56,377 bases of DNA. It comes from Bacillota bacterium. Lineage in GTDB: Bacteria; Bacillota; Clostridia; Lachnospirales; Lachnospiraceae. Location: positions 1-56,377 of the forward strand of contig JAEYFP010000064.1 in the NCBI GenBank assembly GCA_023402845.1, in the 5' to 3' direction. This document shows, one piece after another, positions 41,935-51,071 of the stretch (positions are counted from its first letter, which is position 1; the number at the start of each line of letters is the position of its first letter). The position numbers and the translations under genes were made by a program. The notes beneath the pieces are model-generated. The model was not told where the DNA came from. It saw nothing but the letters and a program-made list of their open reading frames with translations, and did not search any database.

Positions 41935-43360
41935 ACAAAAAATAGCAAAGTCCAGATTAGTGCGAAGCCTGCGGTTTCGCATTTTTCTGATTATCTGTTT
42001 GGCAGGAATCATACCGGGCATTATTTTGCGTGCCGCCATATTGAATAATTATGAAACGCGTGCCGTATCTGTCAGGACCGCGGAAATCCAAAACCAGTGT
42101 AAGATTCTGGCCAATCATCTTGTTACATACAGCTATTTAAATGATCCGAGCTCTGAGGTCATCAACAGCGAGCTGGAACAGCTCTCAAATTTGTATGACG
42201 GAAGAGTGCTTGTGATTGACCGTGATTTAAAAATTGTCAAGGATACTTACTCCATCAGCCAGGGGAAAACAATGATTTCCGAGGAGGTTGTTAAGGGCTT
42301 TGGCAAGGAGCCGATTTCAAAATATGACAATAGGAATCATTATATTGAAATTACAACACCGATCACGGAGCGAAAAAGCGGAGAAGTCATTGGTGTTATG
42401 CTGACAAGCGTTTCGACGGACAGCATTGTGGACACGCTCAGCATACTCGGACAAAAGGCGGTCATTCTGGAATTTTCGATGGCAATTCTTATTTTTACAT
42501 TTGCTTATTTTGTTTCCCTGTATCTGATCAAGCCTTTTCGAAGAGTTGTCAGCGCGATCAATGAGATGAAGGAGGGTTTTACGGGAGAGCGGATACACGT
42601 GCCGGATTATTCGGAAACGGAGGCACTTTCCGAATCATTTAATCAGATGGTTGCGAGCATGCAGACATTGGATGAGTCTCGGCAGGAATTTGTATCCAAT
42701 GTGTCACATGAGTTAAAAACGCCGATTACATCAATCAAAGTTTTGGCTGAGTCCCTTGTTTCTCAGGAGAATGTACCGATTGAGCTGTATCAGGAATTTA
42801 TGAAGGATATCGTGGAGGAAATTGATCGGGAGGACAAGATTATCAATGATCTGCTGGCACTCGTGAAAATGGACAAGACTGCGGCTGATATGAATATTGC
42901 CTTAACCGATATCAATGAAACGGTGGAAATAATTTTGAAACGGCTGCGGCCAATTGCCAATACAAGAAATATTGAGCTTGTACTGGAAAGTATCCGTCCG
43001 GTCAATGCGGAAATTGACGAAGTGAAGTTTACGCTTGCAATTTCAAATCTCATTGAAAATGCAATTAAATATAATATCGAAGACGGATGGGTCAAGGTGA
43101 CTGTGGATGCAGATCATCAGTTTTTTACCGTGGAGGTTTCGGATTCGGGCATCGGTATTCCGGAGGAGTCTCAGGCGCATATTTTCGAGCGTTTTTACCG
43201 TGTGGATAAATCCCATTCAAGAGAGATCGGCGGAACCGGTCTTGGGCTTGCGATCACAAGAAATGCCGTTTTGATGCATAGGGGCGCGGTTAAGGTATCC
43301 AGCGAGGAAGGGAAAGGTACGATATTTACCGTAAAAATTCCTCGCAGCTATATAGCCTGA
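41891..43360 (+). CDS. WalK/PhoR-like sensor histidine kinase
   Basis: The 489-residue kinase has TM helices at about 28-49 and 190-212, which flank a roughly 140-residue extracytoplasmic sensor. HAMP is at 212-262, the H-box is VSHELKTPITSIK with His273, and HATPase_c has NLIENAIKYN and GGTGLGLAI. The ATG at 41891 is within the end of the regulator gene and lacks a clear ribosome site; a GTG six codons later is an alternative. It partners the upstream regulator and may control envelope functions with the downstream GerMN lipoprotein. Confidence 0.92.
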   Translation: MSIRNGVSVIFSRVKQKIAKSRLVRSLRFRIFLIICLAGIIPGIILRAAILNNYETRAVSVRTAEIQNQCKILANHLVTYSYLNDPSSEVINSELEQLSNLYDGRVLVIDRDLKIVKDTYSISQGKTMISEEVVKGFGKEPISKYDNRNHYIEITTPITERKSGEVIGVMLTSVSTDSIVDTLSILGQKAVILEFSMAILIFTFAYFVSLYLIKPFRRVVSAINEMKEGFTGERIHVPDYSETEALSESFNQMVASMQTLDESRQEFVSNVSHELKTPITSIKVLAESLVSQENVPIELYQEFMKDIVEEIDREDKIINDLLALVKMDKTAADMNIALTDINETVEIILKRLRPIANTRNIELVLESIRPVNAEIDEVKFTLAISNLIENAIKYNIEDGWVKVTVDADHQFFTVEVSDSGIGIPEESQAHIFERFYRVDKSHSREIGGTGLGLAITRNAVLMHRGAVKVSSEEGKGTIFTVKIPRSYIA

Positions 43361-43376
43361 TGCATGGAGGTCTGAT

Positions 43377-44297
43377 ATGAAAAAAAAATGGATTCTGTTT
43401 TTGGGAATGATAATGATGGCAGGTATTCTTTTTGCCGGCTGCGGTGCGGGCGAGGAAGAGCAGGAAGACCCCTTTTCTATTTATTATCTGAATAAAAGCG
43501 ATACAAAAGTTGTGCGCAGAGACTATACACCAATTAATTCGCAGATTGATGCGCTGATTAATGAATGCATTGTTGCGCTGTCCACCCAGCCTAAAGATGT
43601 GGAACTGAAAAGTCCGATTAATGGAACACTTACTGTGCTTGACTGTACTTTAAATGAAGGGCAGCTCCGTCTCGATTTTAACAAAAGCTATTACCTGGCG
43701 ATGCCGATATTTGAGGTATTACGCAGGGCGGCGATCGTGCGCACGCTGTCTCAGATAGAAGGCGTAGACAGTGTGACGTTTACGGTGATGGGCTCTCCGA
43801 TTGTGGACTCCAAGGAACAGCCGATCGGAGTGATGACGGCGGAAACGTTTATTGACAGTACAGGTGCGGAAATCAATGCCTATGAGCGGACAGATTTGCG
43901 ATTATATTTTGCGGACGAAAGCGGGACAAAGCTGATATCTTCCGTGGAGTCTGTTGCCTACAGCAGCAATATTTCCATGGAGAAGCTTGTGACGGAGCAT
44001 ATCATCTCAGGGCCTCTGATAACTGATGTCTATCCGACTGCATCCCCAGAAATCAAGATTATCAGTGTTACGGTTAAGGATGGAACATGTTATGTTAACT
44101 TGAGCCAGGAATTTCTGACAAAAATCCGGGGCGTGTCGGATGAAGTCGTGATTTATTCATTTGTAAATTCTCTGACAGAGCTTCCTAATATTAACAAGGT
44201 TCAGTTCATGATCGATGGGGAGACAGAGGTTACGTTCGGGGATCATATTTATCTGTCGGATCCGTTTGAACGGAATTTGGAGATTATACAAGAGTAG
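43377..44297 (+). CDS. GerMN-domain lipoprotein
   Basis: The 306-residue protein has the lipobox FAGC (Cys22) and two GerMN domains (about 55-160 and 195-300). Each has a pattern like LDFNKSYYLAMPIFEVLRRAAIVRTL ending in a predicted sheet. GerMN domains occur in the Bacillus germination protein GerM and in proteins paired with cell-wall two-component systems. GGAGG precedes the ATG, 16 nt after the kinase stop. It may be the sensor partner or output of that kinase. A germination role is possible but not shown. Confidence 0.85.
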   Translation: MKKKWILFLGMIMMAGILFAGCGAGEEEQEDPFSIYYLNKSDTKVVRRDYTPINSQIDALINECIVALSTQPKDVELKSPINGTLTVLDCTLNEGQLRLDFNKSYYLAMPIFEVLRRAAIVRTLSQIEGVDSVTFTVMGSPIVDSKEQPIGVMTAETFIDSTGAEINAYERTDLRLYFADESGTKLISSVESVAYSSNISMEKLVTEHIISGPLITDVYPTASPEIKIISVTVKDGTCYVNLSQEFLTKIRGVSDEVVIYSFVNSLTELPNINKVQFMIDGETEVTFGDHIYLSDPFERNLEIIQE

Positions 44298-44308
44298 GAG
44301 GCAGATAT

Positions 44309-46684
44309 TTGTATATCAGAAGACCCATGTGCGTGTTCAGCCTTGGGTTTCTGCTGTTTTTGTATATTGCAATGCTGTTTCTGCTGCCGGAGAGAGGGCG
44401 CGGCGAAGGACAGGATTCGGGAATCGAAAGCGGTTCGGCAGCCATACAGAGCCTGCGCAGCAAAACGGCACTCACAATATACGGAACAGTGGAACGAAAG
44501 GAATTAAAAAGCGAACGCGCGGTTATTTATTTAAAAGACGTTTCTATTATCGGCAAAATGTTTGAAGACAAAGTCGATTCTGCTAAGAAGGACATCCAAA
44601 AATGTCATGGTTTTATTCTCTATTTATCCAACTCATTAAAAGATAATCCAAACATAAAGCTTGGCAGCCGTATTAAGGCGGAAGGAAAATTAAAAAAGTT
44701 TGATCCGGCCCAAAATGACGGTCAGTTTGATGCGGCGGCTTATTATCGAGCGCAGGGTATTGAAGCGAGTCTGACTGAGGTAAAAATTGTGGGAATTTCT
44801 TCTAAGTATAGTGTAGTTCGGGAGAAGCTATATCAAGTCAGAGAACAGACCTGCCAAATTTATGGAAGGTATCTGCCCCAAAAGGAAGCGGGGATCATGC
44901 AGGCGCTCGTGCTGGGAGATAAGACAAATCTGGACACGGAGGTGAAGGACTTATATCAAAATGCAGGAATCTCCCATATCTTAAGCTTGTCGGGCCTTCA
45001 TATTGCAACTGTCGGGCTGTATCTGATGAGGCTGCTCCAAAAGAGCGGGATTCCGATGCGTGCGGCAGCATTGACTGCGAGCGTTATTATGATCTCATAT
45101 GGGGTAATGACAGGACTTTCCACTTCAACATTGCGTGCATTGATCATGTTTTTGCTCGGCATATTTGCCGCCTGTATCGGAAGAACCTATGATCTGCTAT
45201 CGGCGGCCTCCGTTTCCGCCGTTCTGATATTACTGGAAAATCCATATTACCTATATGATGCGGCATTTCAGCTTTCCTTTGGAGCCGTGATCGGAATCGG
45301 CCTGCTATGTCCGGTACTGGAAGAACTATTGAGTTTACAAAAAAAATATGCAGAGAATTACGGGGCAGAAAAACGAATTATAAAAAAACTGCGGAAAGGG
45401 ATTTGGCAGGGAATCAGCGTCAGCATTGCTGCGCAGCTTGCTACACTGCCGGTTGTAATGTGGAATTTTTATCAGATATCCTGCTACGGACTGATTGTCA
45501 ATCTGTTGATCATTCCGCCGATGGGTATGCTGCTTGCGACGGGAATTGCCGCCGGATTTCTCGGAAACGCCGCCAATTATATTTCACCTGTATTTTATAA
45601 TATAACAGATGTAATCCTAAAGATATCCTATCTGATTTTAATTGCTTATGAGAAGATTTCAGAGCTGTGCGGCAGCATGCCGGGCAATTTGTGGATTACC
45701 GGAAAACCGGCATTCTTTCAAACTGTGATCTATTACATACTCCTGTTTATGGGGCTGATTTTGTATTGGCGTCACAAGCATAAAGAAAGAACTGAAGACC
45801 GGAAGCGGGGATCTGTTTTCATAAAAATAGGAGTTATTTTTGGAATTGCCGCTTTTGCACTATCTTTCCGCAGAAGTGCGGATTTTGAACTGCACGCACT
45901 GTCAGTCGGACAGGGCGACTGCTTTTTGATCAAGGGCAGGAACACACCTGTTATAATGATGGATGGAGGAAGCAGCGATGAAAAGCAGGCCGGCAAGTAT
46001 AGAATTCTTCCCTGCTTAAAAGCAAATGCAGTCAATCAGATCGATTATGTATTTCTGTCACATATGGACAGTGATCACGTAAATGGAGTTATGGAGATTC
46101 TGGCGGATAAGGACTGCGGGATATCCATAAGTCGGGTAATTCTTCCTAAGACTGCCGCTCTTTTGGAAGCTGATGACAATTATACAATGTTAATTACTCT
46201 CGCAAAACAGCGGAACGTTCCGGTTTATTTGATGGAGGCGGGAGAAAAAATTGAGCAGGAGGGTTTGCGAATAACCTGTCTTTCTCCGTCCGTCTCAGAA
46301 AGTGAAGCGTGGCGGACGAGGGATAGTAATGAGAATTCCCTTGTGCTGAAGACAGAGTATCTTCCGGCCGGATTCAGGGCGCTGTTTACAGGTGATATCG
46401 GAACAGAGGCGGAGCGGGAGCTGCTTGCGCAGCTTGAACCGGTACATTATTTAAAGGTGGCACATCACGGCTCGAGGAACTCTACATCGGAAGTATTTTT
46501 GAAAAAGGCAGCTCCCCGGATCGCAGTGATATCAGCCGGAGAAGGAAACAGCTACGGACATCCGCATGGGGAGACGATGCAGCGGCTGAATAATATAATA
46601 ACGTATGTCACGTTCCGGGACGGACAGATTTCATTGAAAATAAATCGTAAAAGAGTGACAATTGACACCTTTTTAAACGAATGA
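44309..46684 (+). CDS. comEC: ComEC/Rec2 DNA-import channel
   Basis: The 791-residue protein has a hydrophobic N-terminus, an OB-like extracellular domain, a Competence TM domain (about 200-490, with QALVLGDKTNLD and SHILSLSGLHIATVGLYL) and a C-terminal metallo-beta-lactamase domain with LSHMDSDHVNG and HHGSRNST. It transports single-stranded DNA into the cytoplasm. It appears to start at a TTG with GGAGG 8 nt upstream. The full set of domains is present, so it should be functional. Confidence 0.94.
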   Translation: MYIRRPMCVFSLGFLLFLYIAMLFLLPERGRGEGQDSGIESGSAAIQSLRSKTALTIYGTVERKELKSERAVIYLKDVSIIGKMFEDKVDSAKKDIQKCHGFILYLSNSLKDNPNIKLGSRIKAEGKLKKFDPAQNDGQFDAAAYYRAQGIEASLTEVKIVGISSKYSVVREKLYQVREQTCQIYGRYLPQKEAGIMQALVLGDKTNLDTEVKDLYQNAGISHILSLSGLHIATVGLYLMRLLQKSGIPMRAAALTASVIMISYGVMTGLSTSTLRALIMFLLGIFAACIGRTYDLLSAASVSAVLILLENPYYLYDAAFQLSFGAVIGIGLLCPVLEELLSLQKKYAENYGAEKRIIKKLRKGIWQGISVSIAAQLATLPVVMWNFYQISCYGLIVNLLIIPPMGMLLATGIAAGFLGNAANYISPVFYNITDVILKISYLILIAYEKISELCGSMPGNLWITGKPAFFQTVIYYILLFMGLILYWRHKHKERTEDRKRGSVFIKIGVIFGIAAFALSFRRSADFELHALSVGQGDCFLIKGRNTPVIMMDGGSSDEKQAGKYRILPCLKANAVNQIDYVFLSHMDSDHVNGVMEILADKDCGISISRVILPKTAALLEADDNYTMLITLAKQRNVPVYLMEAGEKIEQEGLRITCLSPSVSESEAWRTRDSNENSLVLKTEYLPAGFRALFTGDIGTEAERELLAQLEPVHYLKVAHHGSRNSTSEVFLKKAAPRIAVISAGEGNSYGHPHGETMQRLNNIITYVTFRDGQISLKINRKRVTIDTFLNE

Positions 46685-46689
46685 GAATG

Positions 46690-46698
46690 TGCTATAAT
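46690..46698 (+). promoter_or_regulatory. Extended -10 promoter directly before holA
   Basis: TGCTATAAT (46690-46698) is a perfect extended -10. Transcription would begin about 7 nt later, at or next to the holA ATG (46706). There is no ribosome site in the 21 nt between comEC and holA, so the message may be leaderless when made from this promoter. Confidence 0.55.
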
Positions 46699-46705
46699 AA
46701 ACCGC

Positions 46706-47692
46706 ATGAAAAGCTTAAATGAGGATATCAAAAACAAGCAATTTAGAAAGGTATATCTGCTTTACGGCGAAGAAGCATATTTGCGCAGTCAGTATCGGAA
46801 TCGTCTGAAGGCTGCTTTGAGTACGCCGGATGATACAATGAATGTTTCTGTTTATAGGGGTAAGGATATCAGCGCAAGTGAAATCATTGATTTGGCGGAG
46901 ACGCTGCCGTTTTTTGCTGACCGGCGGCTGATTATTCTTGAGGATACCGGGTTTTTCAAAAACGGTTGTGACCCGCTTGCGGAATATATAAAGGAAATGC
47001 CGGAAAGCACTTGTATTGTGTTTGTGGAGGAGACGGTAGATAAGCGCGGCAGGCTTTATAAGTCGGTTAAGGACAGCGGCAGAGCAGTCGAATTTGCCAG
47101 GCAGGAGGAAGCTGTTCTGAAAAAATGGATTTTAGGACAGATTAAAAAGGAGAATCGTCAAATATCCGGAGGCGCTTTGCAGTTGTTAATGCAGCGGACC
47201 GGAAATGACATGGAAAATATTTCGAAGGAATTGGAAAAGCTGCTTTGTTACACGATTCATAAGGATACAATCTCTGCGGTGGATGTTGAGGCGGTCTGCA
47301 CGGTTCAGACGACTAACCGTATTTTTGACATGATTAATGCTGTTGCGGCAAAACAGCAAAAGACGGCTTTACAGCTTTATTATGATTTGCTGACGCTGAA
47401 AGAGCCGCCGATGAGAATTATGTTTTTGCTTGCGCGGCAGTTCAATCTTTTGATGCAGGTGAAGCAGCTTCGCAGGGATGGAGTTTCTCCGCCTGTCATT
47501 GCGGAAAAGACAGGTTTGCACAGCTTTATTATACAAAAATATATTGCACAGGCCGTAAAATTTTCCGATGAAACGCTGCGAGCTGCGGTCGAGGAATGTG
47601 TGGAGTTGGAAACGGCGGTTAAAACCGGCAGGATGAATGATGTGATGAGTATAGAGTTACTGCTTGTGAAATATTCACAGGCGCAAAATTGA
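46706..47692 (+). CDS. holA: DNA polymerase III delta subunit
   Basis: The 328-residue clamp-loader subunit opens the beta clamp during replication. It starts MKSLNEDIKNKQFRKVYLLYGEE, the normal family beginning, has CIVFVEETVDKRGRLYKSVK in the AAA-like region and GRMNDVMSIELLLVKYS at the end. No ribosome site precedes the ATG. A TGCTATAAT -10 is 7 nt upstream. Its position after comEC is conserved in many Firmicutes. Confidence 0.94.
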   Translation: MKSLNEDIKNKQFRKVYLLYGEEAYLRSQYRNRLKAALSTPDDTMNVSVYRGKDISASEIIDLAETLPFFADRRLIILEDTGFFKNGCDPLAEYIKEMPESTCIVFVEETVDKRGRLYKSVKDSGRAVEFARQEEAVLKKWILGQIKKENRQISGGALQLLMQRTGNDMENISKELEKLLCYTIHKDTISAVDVEAVCTVQTTNRIFDMINAVAAKQQKTALQLYYDLLTLKEPPMRIMFLLARQFNLLMQVKQLRRDGVSPPVIAEKTGLHSFIIQKYIAQAVKFSDETLRAAVEECVELETAVKTGRMNDVMSIELLLVKYSQAQN

Positions 47693-47715
47693 ATCAAAAT
47701 ATTAGGAGGACGAAA

Positions 47716-48120
47716 ATGGAAGATTATTCAAACGATTTTTCTAAATTTGTACAGGAGGCAGTGGACAAAGCAAAGGAGTTCGGCGGTATTGCAAAGCTGC
47801 ATGCACAGATCAAGTCAGAAGAGGCGAAAAAACAGGAGCAGTATTACCGTCTCGGAAAGAAGTATTATGAGCTGTACAAAGATACGCCGGAAATGGAGCT
47901 GATTGAATTTGTGGATAAGCTGGCGGCATGTGATGAGAAAATCAAGGAATATAAGAAGGAGCTGAAACGCGAGCAGGAGACGGGATATCGGGACGTCTAC
48001 AGGAAATCCGGCGGGGAAGGAGACAAATCAGAGGCAAAAAGTACTGAAACAACTGAATCGGAAACGGGAATTTACCGGGAAGTAGAAGTGGTCACAGATA
48101 TCCAAAAAAGTGACAGATAG
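47716..48120 (+). CDS. Small coiled-coil protein of unknown function
   Basis: The 134-residue acidic protein is mainly helical. A predicted coiled coil covers about 10-95 (KLHAQIKSEEAKKQEQYYRL and KLAACDEKIKEYKKELKREQ), and a disordered Glu/Ser/Thr tail follows. There is no TM or signal. The ATG at 47716 follows AGGAGGA, so the longer reading is not used. It is 23 nt after holA and may be co-transcribed. I do not recognise the family. Confidence 0.7.
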   Translation: MEDYSNDFSKFVQEAVDKAKEFGGIAKLHAQIKSEEAKKQEQYYRLGKKYYELYKDTPEMELIEFVDKLAACDEKIKEYKKELKREQETGYRDVYRKSGGEGDKSEAKSTETTESETGIYREVEVVTDIQKSDR

Positions 48121-48121
48121 C

Positions 48122-48150
48122 TTGCGTAATATTTCCATTTATAGTATAAT
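48122..48150 (+). promoter_or_regulatory. Sigma-A-type promoter of the flagellin-like gene
   Basis: TTGCGT (48122-48127), exactly 17 nt and a perfect TATAAT (48145-48150) lie 42 nt before the start codon. The flagellar sigma-28 pattern (TAAA-N15-GCCGATA) is not present. Housekeeping expression is therefore expected. Confidence 0.6.
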
Positions 48151-48192
48151 TGAGGAAACTAAGGAACGGTCATTGATAAGGAGGGAAGTCCT

Positions 48193-48969
48193 ATGGCTGG
48201 AATCACAGGAATGAACGGCAGTGCCAATTCATCGGAGATGTATGGGAAAATAGCAAGCGGCAGGAGAATTAACAGTGCGGCTGACGATGCGTCCGGTTTG
48301 ACGATTGCGGAGAAGCTGAAGGAGCAGTCAAACGGATTGACAGCAGGTGCTTCCAATGCGAAGGCAGGAATGGGCGTGCTGAATATTGCGGACGGAGCGC
48401 TTGGTTCCGTCAATGATTCACTGCAGCGGATTTATGAGCTCAGCGTGAAGGCATCCAACTCGGCTGTTTACAGCGCGGGGGATATTGGGGCGATGCAGGA
48501 GGAGATTTCCGGGTTATTGAAGGATATTCAGGGTGTAGCAAAGGGAACGGAGTATAATCAAATGAAGTTGCTTGACGGAAGCATGGCAGATATGCAGCTT
48601 GCTACGAATCCTGACGGTACGGGGCAGAGTATCAAAATGCAGAATGCTACACTGGAGGCACTTGGTATCGATGGCTACGATGTGACCGGAAAGTTTGATA
48701 TCAACCGGATTACGAATGCGATAGACATGGTCAGCAAGTCCAGAAGCGAAATCGGCGCTTCCACAAATGCGCTGGAGAGTGCATACAATTATAATACTTA
48801 TACGAACCAGAACACAATCGCCGCACAGAGCGGTATTGAGGATCTGGACATTGCTCAGGCAGTTTCCGATCAGAAAAAGAATTCCTTGCTTGATGATTAT
48901 CAGAATATGATGCAGAAACAGCAAATGGACAATGCAGAGCAGTCAGTTCTTGGCTTATTTCGATTCTAA
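48193..48969 (+). CDS. Short flagellin-like protein
   Basis: The 258-residue protein has the flagellin D1 motif ASGRRINSAADDASGLTIAE (about 22-41) and a following ASNAKAGMGVLNIADGAL, with a C-terminal coiled region ending AEQSVLGLFRF. The N-terminal D0 segment is about eight residues shorter than in typical flagellins, and there is no large D2/D3 variable domain. AAGGAGG precedes the ATG. No other flagellar genes are nearby. It may be a minor filament protein or a non-motility surface filament protein. Confidence 0.82.
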   Translation: MAGITGMNGSANSSEMYGKIASGRRINSAADDASGLTIAEKLKEQSNGLTAGASNAKAGMGVLNIADGALGSVNDSLQRIYELSVKASNSAVYSAGDIGAMQEEISGLLKDIQGVAKGTEYNQMKLLDGSMADMQLATNPDGTGQSIKMQNATLEALGIDGYDVTGKFDINRITNAIDMVSKSRSEIGASTNALESAYNYNTYTNQNTIAAQSGIEDLDIAQAVSDQKKNSLLDDYQNMMQKQQMDNAEQSVLGLFRF

Positions 48970-48983
48970 GAGCAAATAGAAAA

Positions 48984-49053
48984 ATTTAATAATAAAGAAG
49001 GGAAACCGATGCATGATGACTTGCATCGGTTTCTTTTTTCTTTATTATTAAAT
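48984..49053 (+). terminator. Long terminator after the flagellin-like gene
   Basis: A perfect 12-bp stem (49002-49013 with 49022-49033) with an 8-nt loop is followed by six T. It is extended by a second set of complementary arms, ATTTAATAATAAAG (48984-48997) and its complement (49040-49053). It should terminate on the plus strand and possibly on both. Confidence 0.92.
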
Positions 49054-49183
49054 TCCTATGGGTTTTCCAATTAAAGATAATGATTTAAAAAGGAAAGATC
49101 ATTGTACCGGAGATTTGACTGCGGGCAAATGAAAGTGTATAATGCTCTATATTAAACATAGTAAACAGATGGGAAATGTATAG

Positions 49184-49873
49184 ATGAAAAAAGAATATTT
49201 AAAACTGGCATTTGTAAAATCAATTCCGATTTTGTGCAGCTACTTTTTTGTCAGTATGGCGTATGGAATCATGATGGAAGAAGCAGGATTTTACTGGTAC
49301 TATTCACTGCTTGTCAGTATGTCGGTTTATACGGGAGCGTTTCAGTTTGTTCTGATCTCCTTTCTGAGCAGCGGTGCATCACTAATCACGGTTGGGTTAA
49401 CGGCATTCCTGATGAACAGCAGGCAAACTTTTTATAGTCTGACCTTTTTGGAAGATTTTAAAGAGATGGGAAAAAGGAAGCTTTATATGATCCATACGAT
49501 GACAGATGAAACGTATGCCGTAAATTGTACGCTTAAAATGCAAAAAGAGAAAAAACATGAGGTCATGTTCGGCGTGGCACTTTTGAGCCGATGCTACTGG
49601 ATGCTTGGTGCCGCAGCGGGAGGGGTTCTCGGTCAGCTGATACCGTTTGATTTGAATGGGATTGATTTTTGTATGACGGCATTGTTTATTATCATTTTTA
49701 TTGATCAGTGGGAGAGAACGGATTATCACCTGCCTGCGCAAATGGGAATTTTAGTGTCTGTTATTTGTTTGCTTCTGTTCGGACAAAATAATTTTATGCT
49801 TCCGGCTCTGTTGTTAATATCCGGTATCCTTATGCTTAAAAAAAAGGAGGCAGGTTTATGGGGACATCGATGA
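49184..49873 (+). CDS. azlC: AzlC family branched-chain amino-acid exporter, large subunit
   Basis: The 229-residue integral membrane protein starts with IPILCSYFFVSMAYGIMMEEAGFY, has YTGAFQFVLISFL and the conserved NSRQTFYSLTFL, all of the AzlC family. AzlC with AzlD exports branched-chain amino acids or analogues in Firmicutes. It overlaps azlD by 16 nt. The start region lacks a strong ribosome site. Confidence 0.92.
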   Translation: MKKEYLKLAFVKSIPILCSYFFVSMAYGIMMEEAGFYWYYSLLVSMSVYTGAFQFVLISFLSSGASLITVGLTAFLMNSRQTFYSLTFLEDFKEMGKRKLYMIHTMTDETYAVNCTLKMQKEKKHEVMFGVALLSRCYWMLGAAAGGVLGQLIPFDLNGIDFCMTALFIIIFIDQWERTDYHLPAQMGILVSVICLLLFGQNNFMLPALLLISGILMLKKKEAGLWGHR

Positions 49874-50178
49874 TAATTGCGGCAATCGGGATATCTGCCG
49901 TTATCACATTCTTTCTAAGGGCATTGCCGTTTCTTGCATTTCGTAATGGCAGAAAAATGCCGAAGCGAATTGAAAGACTTGGGAAAGATCTTCCGTCGGC
50001 AATAATGGCTGTGCTAATTGTATATTGTTTAAAGGATATAGGAAGTGATTATGTAAGAATAGGAATTCCCAAAATAACTGCAGTGACGGTGACAGCTGCC
50101 AGCTATCGTTGGAAGCATAACACGCTGCTTAGTATTTTCGCAGGAACCCTATGCTATATGCTGATGCTGTGGATTTGA
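49858..50178 (+). CDS. azlD: AzlD family exporter, small subunit
   Basis: The 106-residue protein has about three to four TM helices and the AzlD pattern ITFFLRALPFLAFRNG and SAIMAVLIVYCLKD. AAAGGAGG lies within the end of azlC, 8 nt before the ATG. It forms the complex with AzlC. Confidence 0.92.
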   Translation: MGTSMIIAAIGISAVITFFLRALPFLAFRNGRKMPKRIERLGKDLPSAIMAVLIVYCLKDIGSDYVRIGIPKITAVTVTAASYRWKHNTLLSIFAGTLCYMLMLWI

Positions 50179-50225
50179 GCTGAAATTTCATAAATTTTAC
50201 ATAAATTTTATTTTTCAAAAATGTA

Positions 50226-50254
50226 TTGACATCACAAAATGTAAAGCATATAAT
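50226..50254 (+). promoter_or_regulatory. Consensus promoter of the amino-acid ABC operon
   Basis: A perfect TTGACA (50226-50231), 17-nt spacer and perfect TATAAT (50249-50254). It is the best promoter in the window and lies 95 nt before the permease start. Confidence 0.85.
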
Positions 50255-50272
50255 GCATACTACAAGCATATT

Positions 50273-50297
50273 ATTCCTATTTGAATAGTAGGAATTA
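50273..50297. promoter_or_regulatory. Palindromic operator downstream of the -10 (CymR-like)
   Basis: ATTCCTA (50273-50279) and TAGGAAT (50289-50295) are perfect inverted arms with a 9-nt centre, followed by TA. The GGAATTA half-site resembles the CymR (Rrf2-type) cysteine-metabolism operator of Bacillus. It lies just after the expected transcription start, where a repressor would block elongation. No cymR gene is in the window. Confidence 0.5.
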
Positions 50298-50348
50298 AAC
50301 GGAAAAGGAAACTGACCGGATGAATAAGATTTATGAGGAGAGTATCGT

Positions 50349-51071
50349 ATGGCGAATTTATTTGATGTAAAACTTGTATTTGAACAAATTCCGGATCTTT
50401 TAACTTACCTTCCGGTAACATTGGAACTGACTTTGGTAGCGGTTTTGATTGGACTTCTGCTTGGATTAGTGATTGCGCTTGTCAGAATGAACAGGGTAGC
50501 TGTACTGTCACAGATAGCGGGTGCGTTTGTGTCCGTCATGCGGGGGACACCAATTATTGTACAATTATACTTAATCTATTTTGGGATTCCCATTGCGTTA
50601 AAATATTTTAATTACTATCGGGGAACTGATTACAATATTAATGCAATCCCCGGTATTATTTTTGCAATGATTGCGTTGGGGCTGAATCAATCCGCATTTG
50701 ATTCCGAGACGATTCGGGCGGCACTGCAATCAGTGGAAAACGGACAGATAGAGGCGGCAAAGGCTCTGGGCATGTCAAGATGGCAGGTGCTTCGCAGAGT
50801 AATTATACCGGAAGCGTTTACTGTAGCGCTGCTGCCTCTCGGAAATTCTGTCATCAATCTGATTAAGGGAACTTCACTGGCATTTACCTGTTCCGTTGTG
50901 GAGATGACCGCACAGGGAAAAATTCTTGCCGGAAGGAATTACCGCTATTTTGAGGCATATTGTTCGCTTGCCATTATTTATTGGCTGATCACCTTTGTTT
51001 TAGAGAAGGCTGTAAAAAGATTAGAAAAGAAAATATCGGTACCGGAATTACCGGAAGGGAGCAGCGTATGA
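50349..51071 (+). CDS. Polar amino-acid ABC transporter permease
   Basis: The 240-residue HisM/GlnP-type permease has about five TM helices, the EAA loop with QIEAAKALGMSRWQVLRRVIIPEA (about residues 133-156) and MRGTPIIVQLYLIYFG. Several family members import cystine. GGAG lies 7 nt before the ATG, and its stop overlaps the ATPase start. Confidence 0.93.
   Translation: MANLFDVKLVFEQIPDLLTYLPVTLELTLVAVLIGLLLGLVIALVRMNRVAVLSQIAGAFVSVMRGTPIIVQLYLIYFGIPIALKYFNYYRGTDYNINAIPGIIFAMIALGLNQSAFDSETIRAALQSVENGQIEAAKALGMSRWQVLRRVIIPEAFTVALLPLGNSVINLIKGTSLAFTCSVVEMTAQGKILAGRNYRYFEAYCSLAIIYWLITFVLEKAVKRLEKKISVPELPEGSSV

Noticed and set aside
46662..46698. TTGACA at 46662 as the -35 for the holA promoter
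   Set aside because: It is 25 nt from the TATAAT, too far for a sigma-A promoter; the extended TGC before the -10 is the better explanation.
48121..48192. Sigma-28 promoter for the flagellin-like gene
   Set aside because: No TAAA-N15-GCCGATA pattern is present; a TTGCGT-N17-TATAAT promoter explains expression.
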